Assembly: GCA_025356695.1 (NCBI GenBank)
Contig: JANXSE010000130.1
Coordinates: 1 to 57,813 of the forward strand
DNA length: 57,813 bases
Source of the DNA: Betaproteobacteria bacterium
GTDB taxonomy: Bacteria > Pseudomonadota > Gammaproteobacteria > Burkholderiales > SG8-41
Direction of reading: 5' to 3'
In this document: in pieces, positions 16,472 through 25,839 of the stretch
Layout of the letters: every line of letters begins with the position of its first letter
Position numbering within the stretch: the first letter of the stretch is position 1
Notes under the pieces: model-generated
Databases searched by the model: none
Seen by the model: the letters and a program-made list of their open reading frames with translations, nothing else
Told to the model about the DNA's origin: nothing
Program-made: the position numbers and the translations under genes

Positions 16472-17717
16472 GGTGATTCATCGTCGCAACGATTGCCGCG
16501 GCTGCGGCAGCCGTGATCTGGAACTGATGTTCAGCCTGAAACCGACACCGATCGGGGATGCCTATGTATCCGCCGACAAGGTCAGCGTGCCGCAACCGAG
16601 CTACCCGATCGATCTGCACATCTGCCGTCAATGCGGCTTTGCGCAGCTGCTGGACGTGATCGACCCGGAGATTCTCTACGGCGAATACATCTACGTCACC
16701 GAAAGCTCGTTCGGTCTGCCGGCACATTTTCTTTCCTACGCGGACAGCGTGATCAGCCGCTGCAAACTGGCGCCGGGCTCGCTGGTCGTCGATCTCGGCA
16801 GCAATGACGGCACCCTGCTGCGGTGCTTTCAAAAGAAGGGCATGAAAGTTCTCGGCGTGGAACCGGCAACCCACATTGCCGCGCAAGCGACCGCGGACGG
16901 CGTTGAAACACTGGGCGCTTTTCTCTCCCCGGCGCTCGCCAAAGAGATGGTGGCCAAATACGGGCCGGCCCGCGTCATCACCTCGAACAACGTGTTTGCC
17001 AATATCGATGATCTTGCGTCGTGGGTCGCCGCCGTCGGCAATTTACTGGCAAGCGACGGCGTCTACGTCATTGAAAGTTTCTACCTCGCCGACGTCGTCA
17101 AAAACATGGTCTTCGATTTTATTTACCATGAACATCTCTCGGCGTTTTCAGTCAAGCCGGTCAAGCTGCTTTTCGAACGCGCCGGTCTCGAACTGATCGC
17201 CGTCGAACATGTGGAGACCAAGGGCGGCTCGCTGCGCTATTTCCTGCAGCGCCCGGGCGGCCCGTTGGCAAACGACGGCTCGGTGGCCGCGTTGCTTGCC
17301 GCCGAAGAACGCATGGGGCTCTACCGCAAGGAAACCTACGTCGCCTTCGCGGAGAAAATCAACGCCCTCAAGGAACAAACGCGGGCGTTTCTGCAACAGG
17401 CCAAGCGCGAAGGCAAGAGCGTCGCCGGTTTCGGCGCATCGATTACCGGCACGACCCTGATTTATCATTTCGAGATCGGCGAATATCTCGATTATCTGGT
17501 CGATGACAATCCGGCCAAACAGGGCCGTTTCAGCCCCGGCCTGCATTTGCCGGTGTACCCGACATCCGCATTGGCGGAACGCAAACCGGATTACGTACTC
17601 GTCCTGGCCTGGCGCTTCGCCGGGGTTTTCATCGACAAAAATCAGGCCTATCTGAAGAACGGCGGTCGCATCGCCATCCCCGTTCCCGAATTCAGGATGG
17701 TCGGCGCCTCGGCGTGA
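16464..17717 (+). CDS. Zinc-finger class I C-methyltransferase family protein (second copy)
   Basis: 417 residues. The zinc site is C11xxC14 and C54xxC57, the SAM motif VVDLGSNDGT (107-116), and the conserved YHEHLSAFSV follows. The C-terminal domain holds VAGFGASITGTTL and VDDNPAKQGRFSPG. This is closer to the canonical NDP-sugar C-methyltransferase sequence than the copy at 14641, and a C-3 methyl branch on a deoxysugar is a reasonable expectation. ATG 16464 has a GGA 5 bases upstream and overlaps wbuC. A DegT aminotransferase follows after 51 bp. Confidence 0.86.
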   Translation: MAEVIHRRNDCRGCGSRDLELMFSLKPTPIGDAYVSADKVSVPQPSYPIDLHICRQCGFAQLLDVIDPEILYGEYIYVTESSFGLPAHFLSYADSVISRCKLAPGSLVVDLGSNDGTLLRCFQKKGMKVLGVEPATHIAAQATADGVETLGAFLSPALAKEMVAKYGPARVITSNNVFANIDDLASWVAAVGNLLASDGVYVIESFYLADVVKNMVFDFIYHEHLSAFSVKPVKLLFERAGLELIAVEHVETKGGSLRYFLQRPGGPLANDGSVAALLAAEERMGLYRKETYVAFAEKINALKEQTRAFLQQAKREGKSVAGFGASITGTTLIYHFEIGEYLDYLVDDNPAKQGRFSPGLHLPVYPTSALAERKPDYVLVLAWRFAGVFIDKNQAYLKNGGRIAIPVPEFRMVGASA

Positions 17718-17768
17718 AGCGTTATTCACGCCCGTCTGCAACCCGCTTTTTCGAAAGGTAGCTTGATC

Positions 17769-18866
17769 ATGGCAAGGCCCGGCAACGTCCGCATTCCTTA
17801 CTGGCGCACGACTTTCAACAACGGTGAAGCCGAAGCCATCGCACGCGCGATCGCCGCTGAACACGTCGGCCAGGGACCGGTGGTCGCTGAATTCGAGCGC
17901 CAGCTCGCGGCCTACCTCGGCGTGCCGTACGTCGTCGCGACAACCAGCGGCAGCACGGCGCTGCTCATGAGCGCGTGGGCGGCGGGCGTGGGTGCGGGCG
18001 ACGAAGTGATCGTCCCCAACCGCACCTGGATCGCCACCGCGCACGCCCCGCTGCTGCTCGGCGCCACTGTCAAGCTGGTCGACGTCGAGCGCGACCGGCC
18101 GGTCATCAATGCAGATGCGATCAAAGCCGCGATCACGCCACGCACCAAGGCCATCATGCCCGTGCACCTGTGCGGCCGCTCCGCCGACATGCGCACCATC
18201 AATGCGATTGCCCGCGACCACCAATTAACGGTCATCGAAGATGCCGCGCAGGCGCTCGGCTCGAGGAACGCGGACGGACTGCTGGGCACGCAATCCGACA
18301 TGGGATGTTTTTCACTGTCGGTGGCAAAAATCATTTCCACCGGACAAGGCGGATTCATCGCGACAAAAAGCGAAGCCCACTATAAGCGGCTGGTCGGCAT
18401 GCGCACCCACGGCGTCGGCGACGTGGTCAACGCCGCCTGGGAGCGCCCGGGCTTCAACTTCCGCTTTACCGACATACTGGCGGCGATCGGCATCGAGCAA
18501 CTCAAGCTGTTGCCGCGCAGAATCGAACAGGTAAAGACCATATACCAATTGTACAAAGAGGGGCTTTCCGGCATTCCGGCACTGAAACTGATCCCGGTCG
18601 ATGTGGACGCCGGCGAAATTCCCGTCTATGTTGAAGTACTGTGCGAATCGCGCGACCGGCTGATTGATTTTCTCGACGCGCGTGGCATACAGTGTCGCCC
18701 TTATTATCCCGATTTGAGCCATGCTGCCTATTTCGACAACAGCGGGGATTTTCCGAACTCCGGGCAATTCGACAAATGTGGCGTCTATCTGCCTGCCGGG
18801 CCCGAACAGTCGTTGGAAAACATCTCCCTTGTAATAGAATCGCTTCGACAATTTGGCAAACATTGA
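17769..18866 (+). CDS. DegT/DnrJ/EryC1/StrS sugar aminotransferase
   Basis: 365 residues. PLP lysine Lys187 lies in SLSVAKIISTGQGG; the Asp motif is EDAAQA (157-162); TTSGSTALLMS and PVHLCGRSADM are family-typical. The active-site segment SVAKIISTG resembles perosamine synthase-like members more than the two copies at 4.4-6.7 kb. It would aminate a 4-keto or 3-keto NDP-sugar, possibly the one methylated by the upstream enzymes. ATG 17769 is chosen because AAAGG ends 10 bases upstream; TTG 17763 is only 4 bases from it. Confidence 0.88.
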   Translation: MARPGNVRIPYWRTTFNNGEAEAIARAIAAEHVGQGPVVAEFERQLAAYLGVPYVVATTSGSTALLMSAWAAGVGAGDEVIVPNRTWIATAHAPLLLGATVKLVDVERDRPVINADAIKAAITPRTKAIMPVHLCGRSADMRTINAIARDHQLTVIEDAAQALGSRNADGLLGTQSDMGCFSLSVAKIISTGQGGFIATKSEAHYKRLVGMRTHGVGDVVNAAWERPGFNFRFTDILAAIGIEQLKLLPRRIEQVKTIYQLYKEGLSGIPALKLIPVDVDAGEIPVYVEVLCESRDRLIDFLDARGIQCRPYYPDLSHAAYFDNSGDFPNSGQFDKCGVYLPAGPEQSLENISLVIESLRQFGKH

Positions 18867-18911
18867 TCGACAAAGACTTTTTAGTCTATTTCCAATACCA
18901 GGATTGAATTT

Positions 18912-19670
18912 ATGGAAAACTTAAATTCCATTGACACCACACATAATTTAGAACGTTTGGAGAAAGAAGGGCGAAATTACAGCCACGAGCAAGATTTCTA
19001 CGCTCTCGAAGGTGGCTTAATGTGCAAAAAATATATACTTCCGCACACAAAGGATAAAGTTGTTTTGGAAATGGGATGCGGCGCCCTCAGCATGACCCGC
19101 ATGTTTCTCCAGACTGCTAAGCGTGTGGACGTCGTCGATGGATCTGAAAGTTTGACGTCGAACGCTCAACAACTACTGGGCAGCTCGAAAAAAGGGGGAA
19201 CAGCATATCACTCACTTTTTGAAAACTTTTCCCCCAAAAATCCGTATCAAGCCGTTGTGTTCACCAATGCACTGCACATGTTGGCCGACCCTTCTCGCGT
19301 ATTGAGAAAAATAAGTGCCAGTTGGCTAACGGATGATGGCGAATTGGTAATGACAGTACACAACGTTTTCTCGTTGCATCGAAAAATAGGTGTAAATCTG
19401 GGGGCGCTAAAAGACGAGTTTTCCGATACCCCCTTTGATTCTATGTACTTTACGCCCGGACGATTTTCTCGTAAAAGTCTGAGTATTCTTTTGGCACAAA
19501 CTGGTTTCGAAATAAAAGAAATGTTTGGTTTTTACCTTAGGCCGTTTAGCTATGACCAGATGGCGCGACTTAAGTTGTCGGAATCGGAATTGGAAGCACT
19601 CTTTGAAACTGGTCGGCAATTCGAAGATATCGCATTTAGTATTTTCGTGCGGGCCACTGCAAAAAAATGA
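18912..19670 (+). CDS. SAM-dependent methyltransferase, AT-rich and probably acquired
   Basis: 252 residues. Motif I is LEMGCGALSM (52-61), followed by VDVVDGSESL and VVFTNALHML. The sequence and its flanks are visibly richer in A/T than the genes on both sides, with codons such as AAA, TTT and TTA that neighbours avoid, suggesting later insertion into the cluster. The target is unknown; it is probably the glycan or a precursor. Spacing to both neighbours is about 45-70 bp, looser than elsewhere in the operon. Confidence 0.75.
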   Translation: MENLNSIDTTHNLERLEKEGRNYSHEQDFYALEGGLMCKKYILPHTKDKVVLEMGCGALSMTRMFLQTAKRVDVVDGSESLTSNAQQLLGSSKKGGTAYHSLFENFSPKNPYQAVVFTNALHMLADPSRVLRKISASWLTDDGELVMTVHNVFSLHRKIGVNLGALKDEFSDTPFDSMYFTPGRFSRKSLSILLAQTGFEIKEMFGFYLRPFSYDQMARLKLSESELEALFETGRQFEDIAFSIFVRATAKK

Positions 19671-19739
19671 TTTTCGGTGCCACATCCAATGTTTTCGAAA
19701 TAAGTATGCATGTTCTACACGCGTGGAGGCACGTTCCCA

Positions 19740-21791
19740 GTGAAAGTTAAAATCAGTTTCGCCGATCTCACGCATACCGGCCAGGTGATCGCCGCCAACA
19801 CCTTCCCGCTCGGCTCCACCATGGTGGCCAGCTATGCCAAGAAGGAACTCGGCGACGAAATCGATATCGAGATCTTCAAGTACCCCGACGATTTTGCAAA
19901 CTATCTCGACAAAGGCATGCCGCAATTCGCCGGGTTCTCGGCGTTCTCCTGGAACATCCGGCTTGCGCACGATTACGCCAAACGGATAAAAGCAGTCTCG
20001 CCGAAAACCATCACCATGTTCGGCGGGCCGAATTTCCCCGACGCGCCCAAGGAACAGGAAGCCTTCCTCAAACGTTTCCCGCACATCGATTGCTATTTCG
20101 AATTCGAAGGCGAGATTTCCTTTGTCGCCTTCTACCGTGCGCTCAAGGAAATCGACTTCGACTGGGCGCGCTTCCGCGATGAAAAACGCATGGTGCAGAA
20201 CATCCGCTACCTGTCCAACGGCGAATTCGTCGCCGCGCCGCTGGCGAAAAAGATCGACGATCCCAACATCGTGCCCTCGCCGCACTTGAACGGCATTTCG
20301 GACAAGTTCTACGACGGCGTCCTCATCCCGATGATTCAGTCGACGCGCGGCTGCCCCTACCAGTGCGCCTTCTGCTGGGAAGGCGGCCCTTATTTTCAGA
20401 AAGTAAAACGCTTCGAGCAGCCGCGGATCTTTGAAGAGTTGCGCTACATTTCAAAACACGTCGGCAAAGTCAACGACCTCTGCATCGTCGACGCCAACTT
20501 CGGCATGTTTGAAGGCGACATGCAGACGGCGCGCGAGATCCACCGCATCCAGCAGGAGCATCCCAATCACTGGCCGCGCACCATTCTGACCGCCACCGCC
20601 AAAAACAATAAGGAGCGGACGATCGAAATCGTCGAGCTTCTCAAAGAAACCATGCCGCCCACGGGCGCGGTGCAAAGCACCAACGCGAAAGTGCTCGCCA
20701 ACGTCAAGCGCAAGAACGTCCCGAACGAGGTTCTGGCGCGGATGGCGCAGGTGACCGAACAGAACGGCGGACAAAGCGAGGCGGAGATTATTCTGTGCCT
20801 TGAAGGCGACTCGAAAGAGGCGCACTTCCAGACGGTCAGGGACATGCTCGACTCCTGCTTCAGCTTCGTGCGCATGTACCAGTTAATGATGCTGCCCGGC
20901 ACCAAATCGGCGAGCCAGGTTCACCGCGACAAATTCGGCTTCCGGACGCGCTTTCGCGTGCTGCCGCGCTGTTTCGGCAAATACCGTTTTCAGAAAGAAA
21001 CCTTCTCGTGCGCCGAGATCGAGGAAATCGTCACCGGCAACAACACAATGTCCAATGATGATTACCTTGACTGTCGCGCCCTGCATTTGACGGTGGAAAC
21101 CTTCCACAACGACTCGATCTTCCTCGACGTCGCGCAGTTTCTGGAGACCCAGGGCATCAAGCGTTCGGAATTCATTCTCACCATTCGCGAACGCGTCTTC
21201 ACCGACGCCCCCGAGATCCAGAAACTCTATGAAGGCTTCCGCAAGGAAGAACTCAAAAATACCTGGGAAAGTTACGAACAGCTCGATGCATTCGTCAGAC
21301 AGGACAACTGCATCGACAAGTACATTGCCGGCGAATACGGAACAAACGAGCTTTATAAATACAGGGCGCTGGCTGTATTCGAACACCTGCCCGCTGTGCA
21401 CGATCTCGTCTACGGCGCCGCTTACTCGCTTCTCGCCGGGCGCGAGCGCCTGACGGAACAGGCCAAGAACTATCTGGCCGAGCTCAAGGAATTCAGTCTT
21501 TTGCGCAAACTCGCGCCGCTCGACACCAGTCAAACGATCCGCCGGGTATTTCATTACGACTTTCCGGCGCTGATGGAGAAAATGTTCGAGGCCGATCCCC
21601 AAGCGTTTCATGTCCCGGAAGGATTGGAGATCGATGTGTTGCACACCGATCAGCAACGCGCGCTGATCGAAGGCTACGTCAAACAATACACGACCTCGCT
21701 GATCGGGCTGGGGCGAATTCTGGTGCGCGCCAACGTGAACCGGCTTTACCGTTCCGCGCGCAAGGTAATCCACGAAAAGACGTTTGCCTAG
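19740..21791 (+). CDS. B12-binding-domain radical SAM protein
   Basis: 683 residues from GTG 19740, with GGAGG (19725-19729) 10 bases upstream; ATG 19710 lies before this SD and is less likely. The N-terminal third looks like a cobalamin-binding domain (NTFPLGSTMVASYAK, FAGFSAFSWN, TMFGGPNFPD). The radical SAM cluster site is C205xxxC209xxC212 (GCPYQCAFCW). About 300 residues beyond the core barrel form a long C-terminal region I cannot assign. Such proteins do methylation, rearrangement or dehydration chemistry. An FdxA ferredoxin gene follows after 124 bp and could supply electrons. Confidence 0.83.
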   Translation: MKVKISFADLTHTGQVIAANTFPLGSTMVASYAKKELGDEIDIEIFKYPDDFANYLDKGMPQFAGFSAFSWNIRLAHDYAKRIKAVSPKTITMFGGPNFPDAPKEQEAFLKRFPHIDCYFEFEGEISFVAFYRALKEIDFDWARFRDEKRMVQNIRYLSNGEFVAAPLAKKIDDPNIVPSPHLNGISDKFYDGVLIPMIQSTRGCPYQCAFCWEGGPYFQKVKRFEQPRIFEELRYISKHVGKVNDLCIVDANFGMFEGDMQTAREIHRIQQEHPNHWPRTILTATAKNNKERTIEIVELLKETMPPTGAVQSTNAKVLANVKRKNVPNEVLARMAQVTEQNGGQSEAEIILCLEGDSKEAHFQTVRDMLDSCFSFVRMYQLMMLPGTKSASQVHRDKFGFRTRFRVLPRCFGKYRFQKETFSCAEIEEIVTGNNTMSNDDYLDCRALHLTVETFHNDSIFLDVAQFLETQGIKRSEFILTIRERVFTDAPEIQKLYEGFRKEELKNTWESYEQLDAFVRQDNCIDKYIAGEYGTNELYKYRALAVFEHLPAVHDLVYGAAYSLLAGRERLTEQAKNYLAELKEFSLLRKLAPLDTSQTIRRVFHYDFPALMEKMFEADPQAFHVPEGLEIDVLHTDQQRALIEGYVKQYTTSLIGLGRILVRANVNRLYRSARKVIHEKTFA

Positions 21792-21844
21792 AAGGCCGGC
21801 ATTAATTTATTTTCGCGCGCCGGCACGGCTTCTGGACAAGTCGC

Positions 21845-21872
21845 TTGATTCGCGCAAGGAACGGGGTATTTT
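21845..21872 (+). promoter_or_regulatory. Possible sigma70 promoter before the ferredoxin gene
   Basis: TTGATT (21845-21850), 16 bp spacer, TATTTT (21867-21872). It would give a leader of about 37 nt before fdxA. The leader also holds a short direct repeat AGCTCAGG, the second copy of which overlaps the likely SD (CAGGG). Sequence match only. Confidence 0.3.
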
Positions 21873-21915
21873 TTGCCTGGGCAGCTCAGGCTAACGCGAT
21901 AGCTCAGGGTTTTTC

Positions 21916-22239
21916 ATGACGTACGTCGTTACCGAAACCTGTATCAAATGCAAATATACCGACTGCGTCGTGCTGTGCCCTGTCGACTGTTTTCGCGAAG
22001 GCCCGAACTTCCTCGTCATCGATCCTGACGGGTGCATCGACTGTTCGGTGTGCGTCACCGAGTGCCCGGTCGAGGCAATCTATGCTGAAAATGACGTGCC
22101 CGATGCGCAGAAGGAATTCATTGCGCTAAACGCTGCGTTGTCGAAGGTTTGGCAACCCATCACCGAAAAAACGGCCTGTCCGCCTGACGCCGACGAATGG
22201 GCAAAGGTGAAAGAGAAGAAGCACCTGCTTCAAAATTAA
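21916..22239 (+). CDS. fdxA: 7Fe-8S ferredoxin, FdxA type
   Basis: 107 residues, the usual FdxA size. Cysteines at 9, 12, 17, 21, 25, 40, 43, 46 and 50 reproduce the Azotobacter ferredoxin I pattern, displaced by one. By analogy C9, C17 and C50 bind the [3Fe-4S] cluster and C21, C40, C43 and C46 the [4Fe-4S] cluster. It is a soluble low-potential electron carrier. FdxA is normally a housekeeping gene elsewhere in the chromosome, so finding it between a B12/radical SAM gene and a glycosyltransferase suggests a dedicated reductant for the radical SAM enzymes of this locus. Confidence 0.93.
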   Translation: MTYVVTETCIKCKYTDCVVLCPVDCFREGPNFLVIDPDGCIDCSVCVTECPVEAIYAENDVPDAQKEFIALNAALSKVWQPITEKTACPPDADEWAKVKEKKHLLQN

Positions 22240-22716
22240 CGCGGGCGGGAAAAGGGGGTTCCCGAGCGGAGCTGGAAAGCATGTAGTCCACGCCAACGTA
22301 ATTCGGCTGTATCGTTTAGCCACGCAAAGTGGTTAATGAAAAGTTGTGCCCGAATAATTTGTATATGGCGACGGCGTATCACTTAGGCAAAACCGCTCAC
22401 CTTTTCACATAAAGCCGTCAGGATCGCCCTCGTTTTCTCTTTGGCGAGCATAGCCAAGTCATTGCAAAATCACTCATCATAAATTTAATGATGAGCTATT
22501 CCTTCCCACCTCGGTTTGTTGAACAGAACCAGTTTTTTCACAATTAGGTTGCGCGTGCAATTTGCCAACCACAAAAGCGCTTGATTCTCTCCGGCGCTTT
22601 TAGCATATCGACACGGCAAACCTGCCGGCATAATTTTAATCTTCGATATTCGAACGATTGATTTTTCGATATCTTTGTATTGAAACGCAAATATATGGCA
22701 TTGAACCATTATTAAT
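22240..22716 (+). other. AT-rich 477-bp gap without a recognisable gene
   Basis: No ORF here looks like a protein. Contents: a perfect 6-bp stem (CGGGAA/TTCCCG, 22246-22264) just after fdxA with no T-tract, so only a weak terminator candidate; TTGGC/GCCAA at 22441-22457; and a perfect 8-bp inverted repeat at 22473-22495. Composition shifts to AT-rich here and stays so into the next gene, which suggests a junction of acquired DNA. Promoter-like A/T runs near 22650-22715 are too common to choose from. Confidence 0.5.
22473..22495 (+). repeat. Perfect 8-bp inverted repeat (possible operator or hairpin)
   Basis: CTCATCAT and ATGATGAG flank a 7-nt centre (AAATTTA). It lies 221 bp before the TIGR04372-like glycosyltransferase gene. 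It could be a dimeric regulator site or an RNA hairpin; there is no T-run to make it a terminator. Confidence 0.35.
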
Positions 22717-23988
22717 ATGACAAGTTTTATTCAACAGCAGTTGGCCCAAATTCTAGCCGGTGGAAGCGCCGTCCTATTCAGAAAATTGAGAGTGGCCCCC
22801 ATTAAACTGTTCGCATACATCATTGCATTTCCTGCGGTAATAGTTATCCGTCTTATTCGGCCGTGGTTTCTAGTGCGACTAAGTCACTTGAACAGTGATC
22901 GCATTGGTCATTTTTGCGGCAATACCGAAATGTACTTGAGCGAGCGGGCCGCGGGTATTAACAAACCTGCACAACGCCACGTCGATCTGTTCTACCCCGT
23001 ACATCCCGTCTGCAATCAACAATTACTGACTATGTGGAAACGGGTTCTTCACATTTGGCCAGGCGCCTTTCTTTCACCGATATTCAGGGTCAATCGACTA
23101 ATTCCCGGAAGTGCCATACATGAAGTAGGTTATGCCTCACAGGGTCCGGTAGACGTACACAACCTTCTTGATCGCTTTCCGTCACGTTTGCAATTTACCA
23201 CCGCCGAGGAAGCGCGCGGTGTAGCCAGTCTACAAGCAATGGGTATTCCCGTTGATGCGCCGTTTGTCTGCCTGATCGCACGCGACAGTGCCTATCTCGA
23301 CAGCCACATACCAAACAATTGGAGCTATCACAACTATCGTGATAGCGACATTCAGAACTACGTGCTAGCAGCCGAAACCTTAGCTGAACGCGGCTATTTT
23401 GTGATCCGGATGGGCGCAAAAGTCCACGCCGCGATGATGACCACCAATCCGATGGTCATCGACTATGCAACCAATGGGATGCGTAGTGAATTCATGGACA
23501 TCTATCTGGGCGCAAAGTGCGCTTTCTGTATCTCTACCGGTACCGGATGGGATGCAGTCCCATACATATTCAGACGACCTTTGGCTTTTGTGAATTGGGT
23601 CGCTCTCGGTTACTTGTTTACTTCCAGAGCGGAGTTCATAACCATAACGAAGGCCCATGCACAACGCGATTCGATGAAAAAGTTGACGCTTAGGGAAATA
23701 ATTTCCCAAGGGGTTAGCTATGCCGCAACGACTTCCGAATTCGAATCCAAAGGGGTTCGGCTTATTGAAAATACTCCGGAGGAAATCCGCGATGTCGCTG
23801 TCGAAATGGCGGAGCGCCTCGCCGGCACCTGGCAACCGCACCCCGACGACGACCTATTGCAAAAACGTTTCTGGGCGCTGTTCCCGAAAGATGTCGTCGA
23901 TCCGTTCATGAAACGGCCCCTGCATGGCGAGATTCGCGCCCGCTTCGGCGCCGCGTATTTGCGCAACAACCGCACCTGGCTGGCATGA
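22717..23988 (+). CDS. Putative glycosyltransferase, TIGR04372 family
   Basis: 423 residues. Recognised by overall similarity to the TIGR04372 group of putative glycosyltransferases, especially the NYRDSDIQNYVLAAETLAER block, the VIRMGAKV strand and the STGTGWDAVPYIFRRP loop, which would be the donor-binding part of a GT-B fold. A hydrophobic stretch near residues 29-46 may attach it to the inner membrane. Lower GC than its neighbours through about 23.7 kb. It is preceded by the AT-rich gap and no clear SD. Its role would be transfer of one sugar of the repeat unit; donor and acceptor are unknown. Confidence 0.75.
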   Translation: MTSFIQQQLAQILAGGSAVLFRKLRVAPIKLFAYIIAFPAVIVIRLIRPWFLVRLSHLNSDRIGHFCGNTEMYLSERAAGINKPAQRHVDLFYPVHPVCNQQLLTMWKRVLHIWPGAFLSPIFRVNRLIPGSAIHEVGYASQGPVDVHNLLDRFPSRLQFTTAEEARGVASLQAMGIPVDAPFVCLIARDSAYLDSHIPNNWSYHNYRDSDIQNYVLAAETLAERGYFVIRMGAKVHAAMMTTNPMVIDYATNGMRSEFMDIYLGAKCAFCISTGTGWDAVPYIFRRPLAFVNWVALGYLFTSRAEFITITKAHAQRDSMKKLTLREIISQGVSYAATTSEFESKGVRLIENTPEEIRDVAVEMAERLAGTWQPHPDDDLLQKRFWALFPKDVVDPFMKRPLHGEIRARFGAAYLRNNRTWLA

Positions 23989-24034
23989 TCAAGCGCGCAG
24001 CCGACGTCACCACAACGCCCTCGCCTGCCGGGCG

Positions 24035-25828
24035 ATGCCCGATGGCATTTGCGTGAAACCGACGCAACCCATCGATCGCCTGCTGGGCCGGCTGTGGCGC
24101 CACATCAGCACGCGCCGGCGCGGCCAGTTCGCACTGCTTTTTGTTCTCGTCATTGTCACGTCGTTCGCGGAAATCCTCAGCATCGGCGCGGTGATGCCTT
24201 TTCTCGGCGCGCTGACCGCGCCGGCACGCGTTTTCGAACACCCTGCCGCGCAGCCCTTCATCCGGATATTCGGCATCGCCTCGGCGGACCAGCTTGTCCT
24301 GCCGCTGAGTATCGGTTTCGGGCTGGCGGCGCTGGTGGCGGGCATGATGCGCCTGCTGATGCTGTGGGCCAACACAAGGCTGTCGTTCACGATCGGCGCC
24401 GATCTCAGCATGAAGATCTACCACCGCACGCTGTACCAGCCTTATGCCGTTCATGTGTCGCGCAACAGCAGCGAGATCATCACAACCATCTGGGAAAAAA
24501 CGAACACCGCCACTTCGATTGTCATGATGTGCTTTAACCTTGTGGGTTCGAGCATCATGCTGATCACCATTATCGCGGCCCTTTTTGCCATCGATCCGGT
24601 GATTGCGCTAACGGCATTCGGCGGCTTCGGCCTGATCTACGGCGGCATCATCGGGGTGACGCGCAAGCGCCTGATGATCAACAGCCAGCGCGTGGCGCAG
24701 GAATCCACCCAGGTCATCAAATCGCTGCAGGAAGGGCTGGGCGGCATCCGCGATGTGCTGATCGACGGCGGTCAGGCCGTCTACTGCCAGACGTACCGCA
24801 GCGCCGACCTGCCGTTGCGCCAGGCGCAGGGCAGCAATGCCTTCATCACCGCCAGTCCGCGTTACGCCATGGAGGCGCTGGGCATGATGCTGATCACCGC
24901 GCTGGCCTACAGCCTCGCGCAGCAAGCCGATGGCATTGCCAAGACCATTCCGGTATTGGGCGCGCTGGCGCTGGGTGCGCAGCGCCTGCTGCCGATTCTG
25001 CAGACGATTTACGCTTCATTGTCCAGCATCCTGGCCGGCCAGGCCTCGCTGCAGGATGCGCTGGAACTGCTCGATCAGCCGTTGCCCGACGATGCCGATC
25101 AACCGGCGGCCGAACCACTGCCGTTCACGCATCAAATCAGTTTGAACCGGCTTGCGTTCCGCTACAGCGCGCAAACACCGTGGATCATCGAAAACCTCAG
25201 CCTCAACATCGCGAGAGGCAGCCGCGTCGGATTTATCGGTGTCACGGGTAGCGGCAAAAGCACCCTGCTGGATATCCTGATGGGCCTGTTGCCGCCAACG
25301 CAGGGCGAACTGTCGATTGACGGCACCGTGATCAACCTTAAAAACCAGCGCGCCTGGCAGGCGCATATCGCCCATGTGCCGCAGGCGATTTTTCTCGCCG
25401 ACAGCAGCATCGAAGAAAACATTGCCTTCGGCCAGCCCAAAGACTGCATTGATCATGCGCGTGTGCGGCAGGCGGCGCGGCAGGCCCGCATCGCCGAGGC
25501 GATTGAAAGCTGGCCCGAACAATATGAGACCCGTGTCGGCGAACGCGGCATCCGCCTGTCCGGCGGCCAGCGTCAGCGCATCGGCATCGCACGCGCCCTC
25601 TATAAGCAGGCCGATGTCATCATCTTTGACGAAGCCACCAGCGCCCTCGATCACGAAACCGAGCAGGCGATCATGCAGGCGATCGAAAGCCTCAGCAAAG
25701 ATCTCACGATTCTCATCATTGCCCACCGCGTCACCACGCTGAACAATTGCACCCAGATCGTGGAACTCGGCGAACGCGGCATTCTGCGCAGCGGCAGCTA
25801 TCAAGAAATCATTACTCAACCCGCCTGA
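24035..25828 (+). CDS. ABC transporter, fused permease and ATPase (PglK/MsbA-like flippase)
   Basis: 597 residues. The first about 330 residues hold the transmembrane domain (first helix FALLFVLVIVTSFAEIL); the rest is the ATPase. Walker A is GVTGSGKST (402-410), the signature LSGGQRQR (508-515), Walker B IIFDEATSALD (Asp532) and the H-loop AHRVTT. The fused half-transporter form resembles PglK and other lipid-linked-oligosaccharide flippases that dimerise in the inner membrane. It is the only clear polytopic membrane protein in the window, so it is the best candidate exporter of the glycan. The start is uncertain: ATG 24035 or GTG 24053. Confidence 0.88.
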   Translation: MPDGICVKPTQPIDRLLGRLWRHISTRRRGQFALLFVLVIVTSFAEILSIGAVMPFLGALTAPARVFEHPAAQPFIRIFGIASADQLVLPLSIGFGLAALVAGMMRLLMLWANTRLSFTIGADLSMKIYHRTLYQPYAVHVSRNSSEIITTIWEKTNTATSIVMMCFNLVGSSIMLITIIAALFAIDPVIALTAFGGFGLIYGGIIGVTRKRLMINSQRVAQESTQVIKSLQEGLGGIRDVLIDGGQAVYCQTYRSADLPLRQAQGSNAFITASPRYAMEALGMMLITALAYSLAQQADGIAKTIPVLGALALGAQRLLPILQTIYASLSSILAGQASLQDALELLDQPLPDDADQPAAEPLPFTHQISLNRLAFRYSAQTPWIIENLSLNIARGSRVGFIGVTGSGKSTLLDILMGLLPPTQGELSIDGTVINLKNQRAWQAHIAHVPQAIFLADSSIEENIAFGQPKDCIDHARVRQAARQARIAEAIESWPEQYETRVGERGIRLSGGQRQRIGIARALYKQADVIIFDEATSALDHETEQAIMQAIESLSKDLTILIIAHRVTTLNNCTQIVELGERGILRSGSYQEIITQPA

Positions 25829-25839
25829 ATCGATACAAG

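Noticed and set aside
17148..18224. 358-codon minus-strand open frame
   Set aside because: Antisense to the zinc-finger methyltransferase and DegT genes; composition is that of a GC-rich shadow frame.
22246..22264. Rho-independent terminator after fdxA
   Set aside because: The stem is perfect but short, and no T-tract follows; kept only as a note in the gap description.
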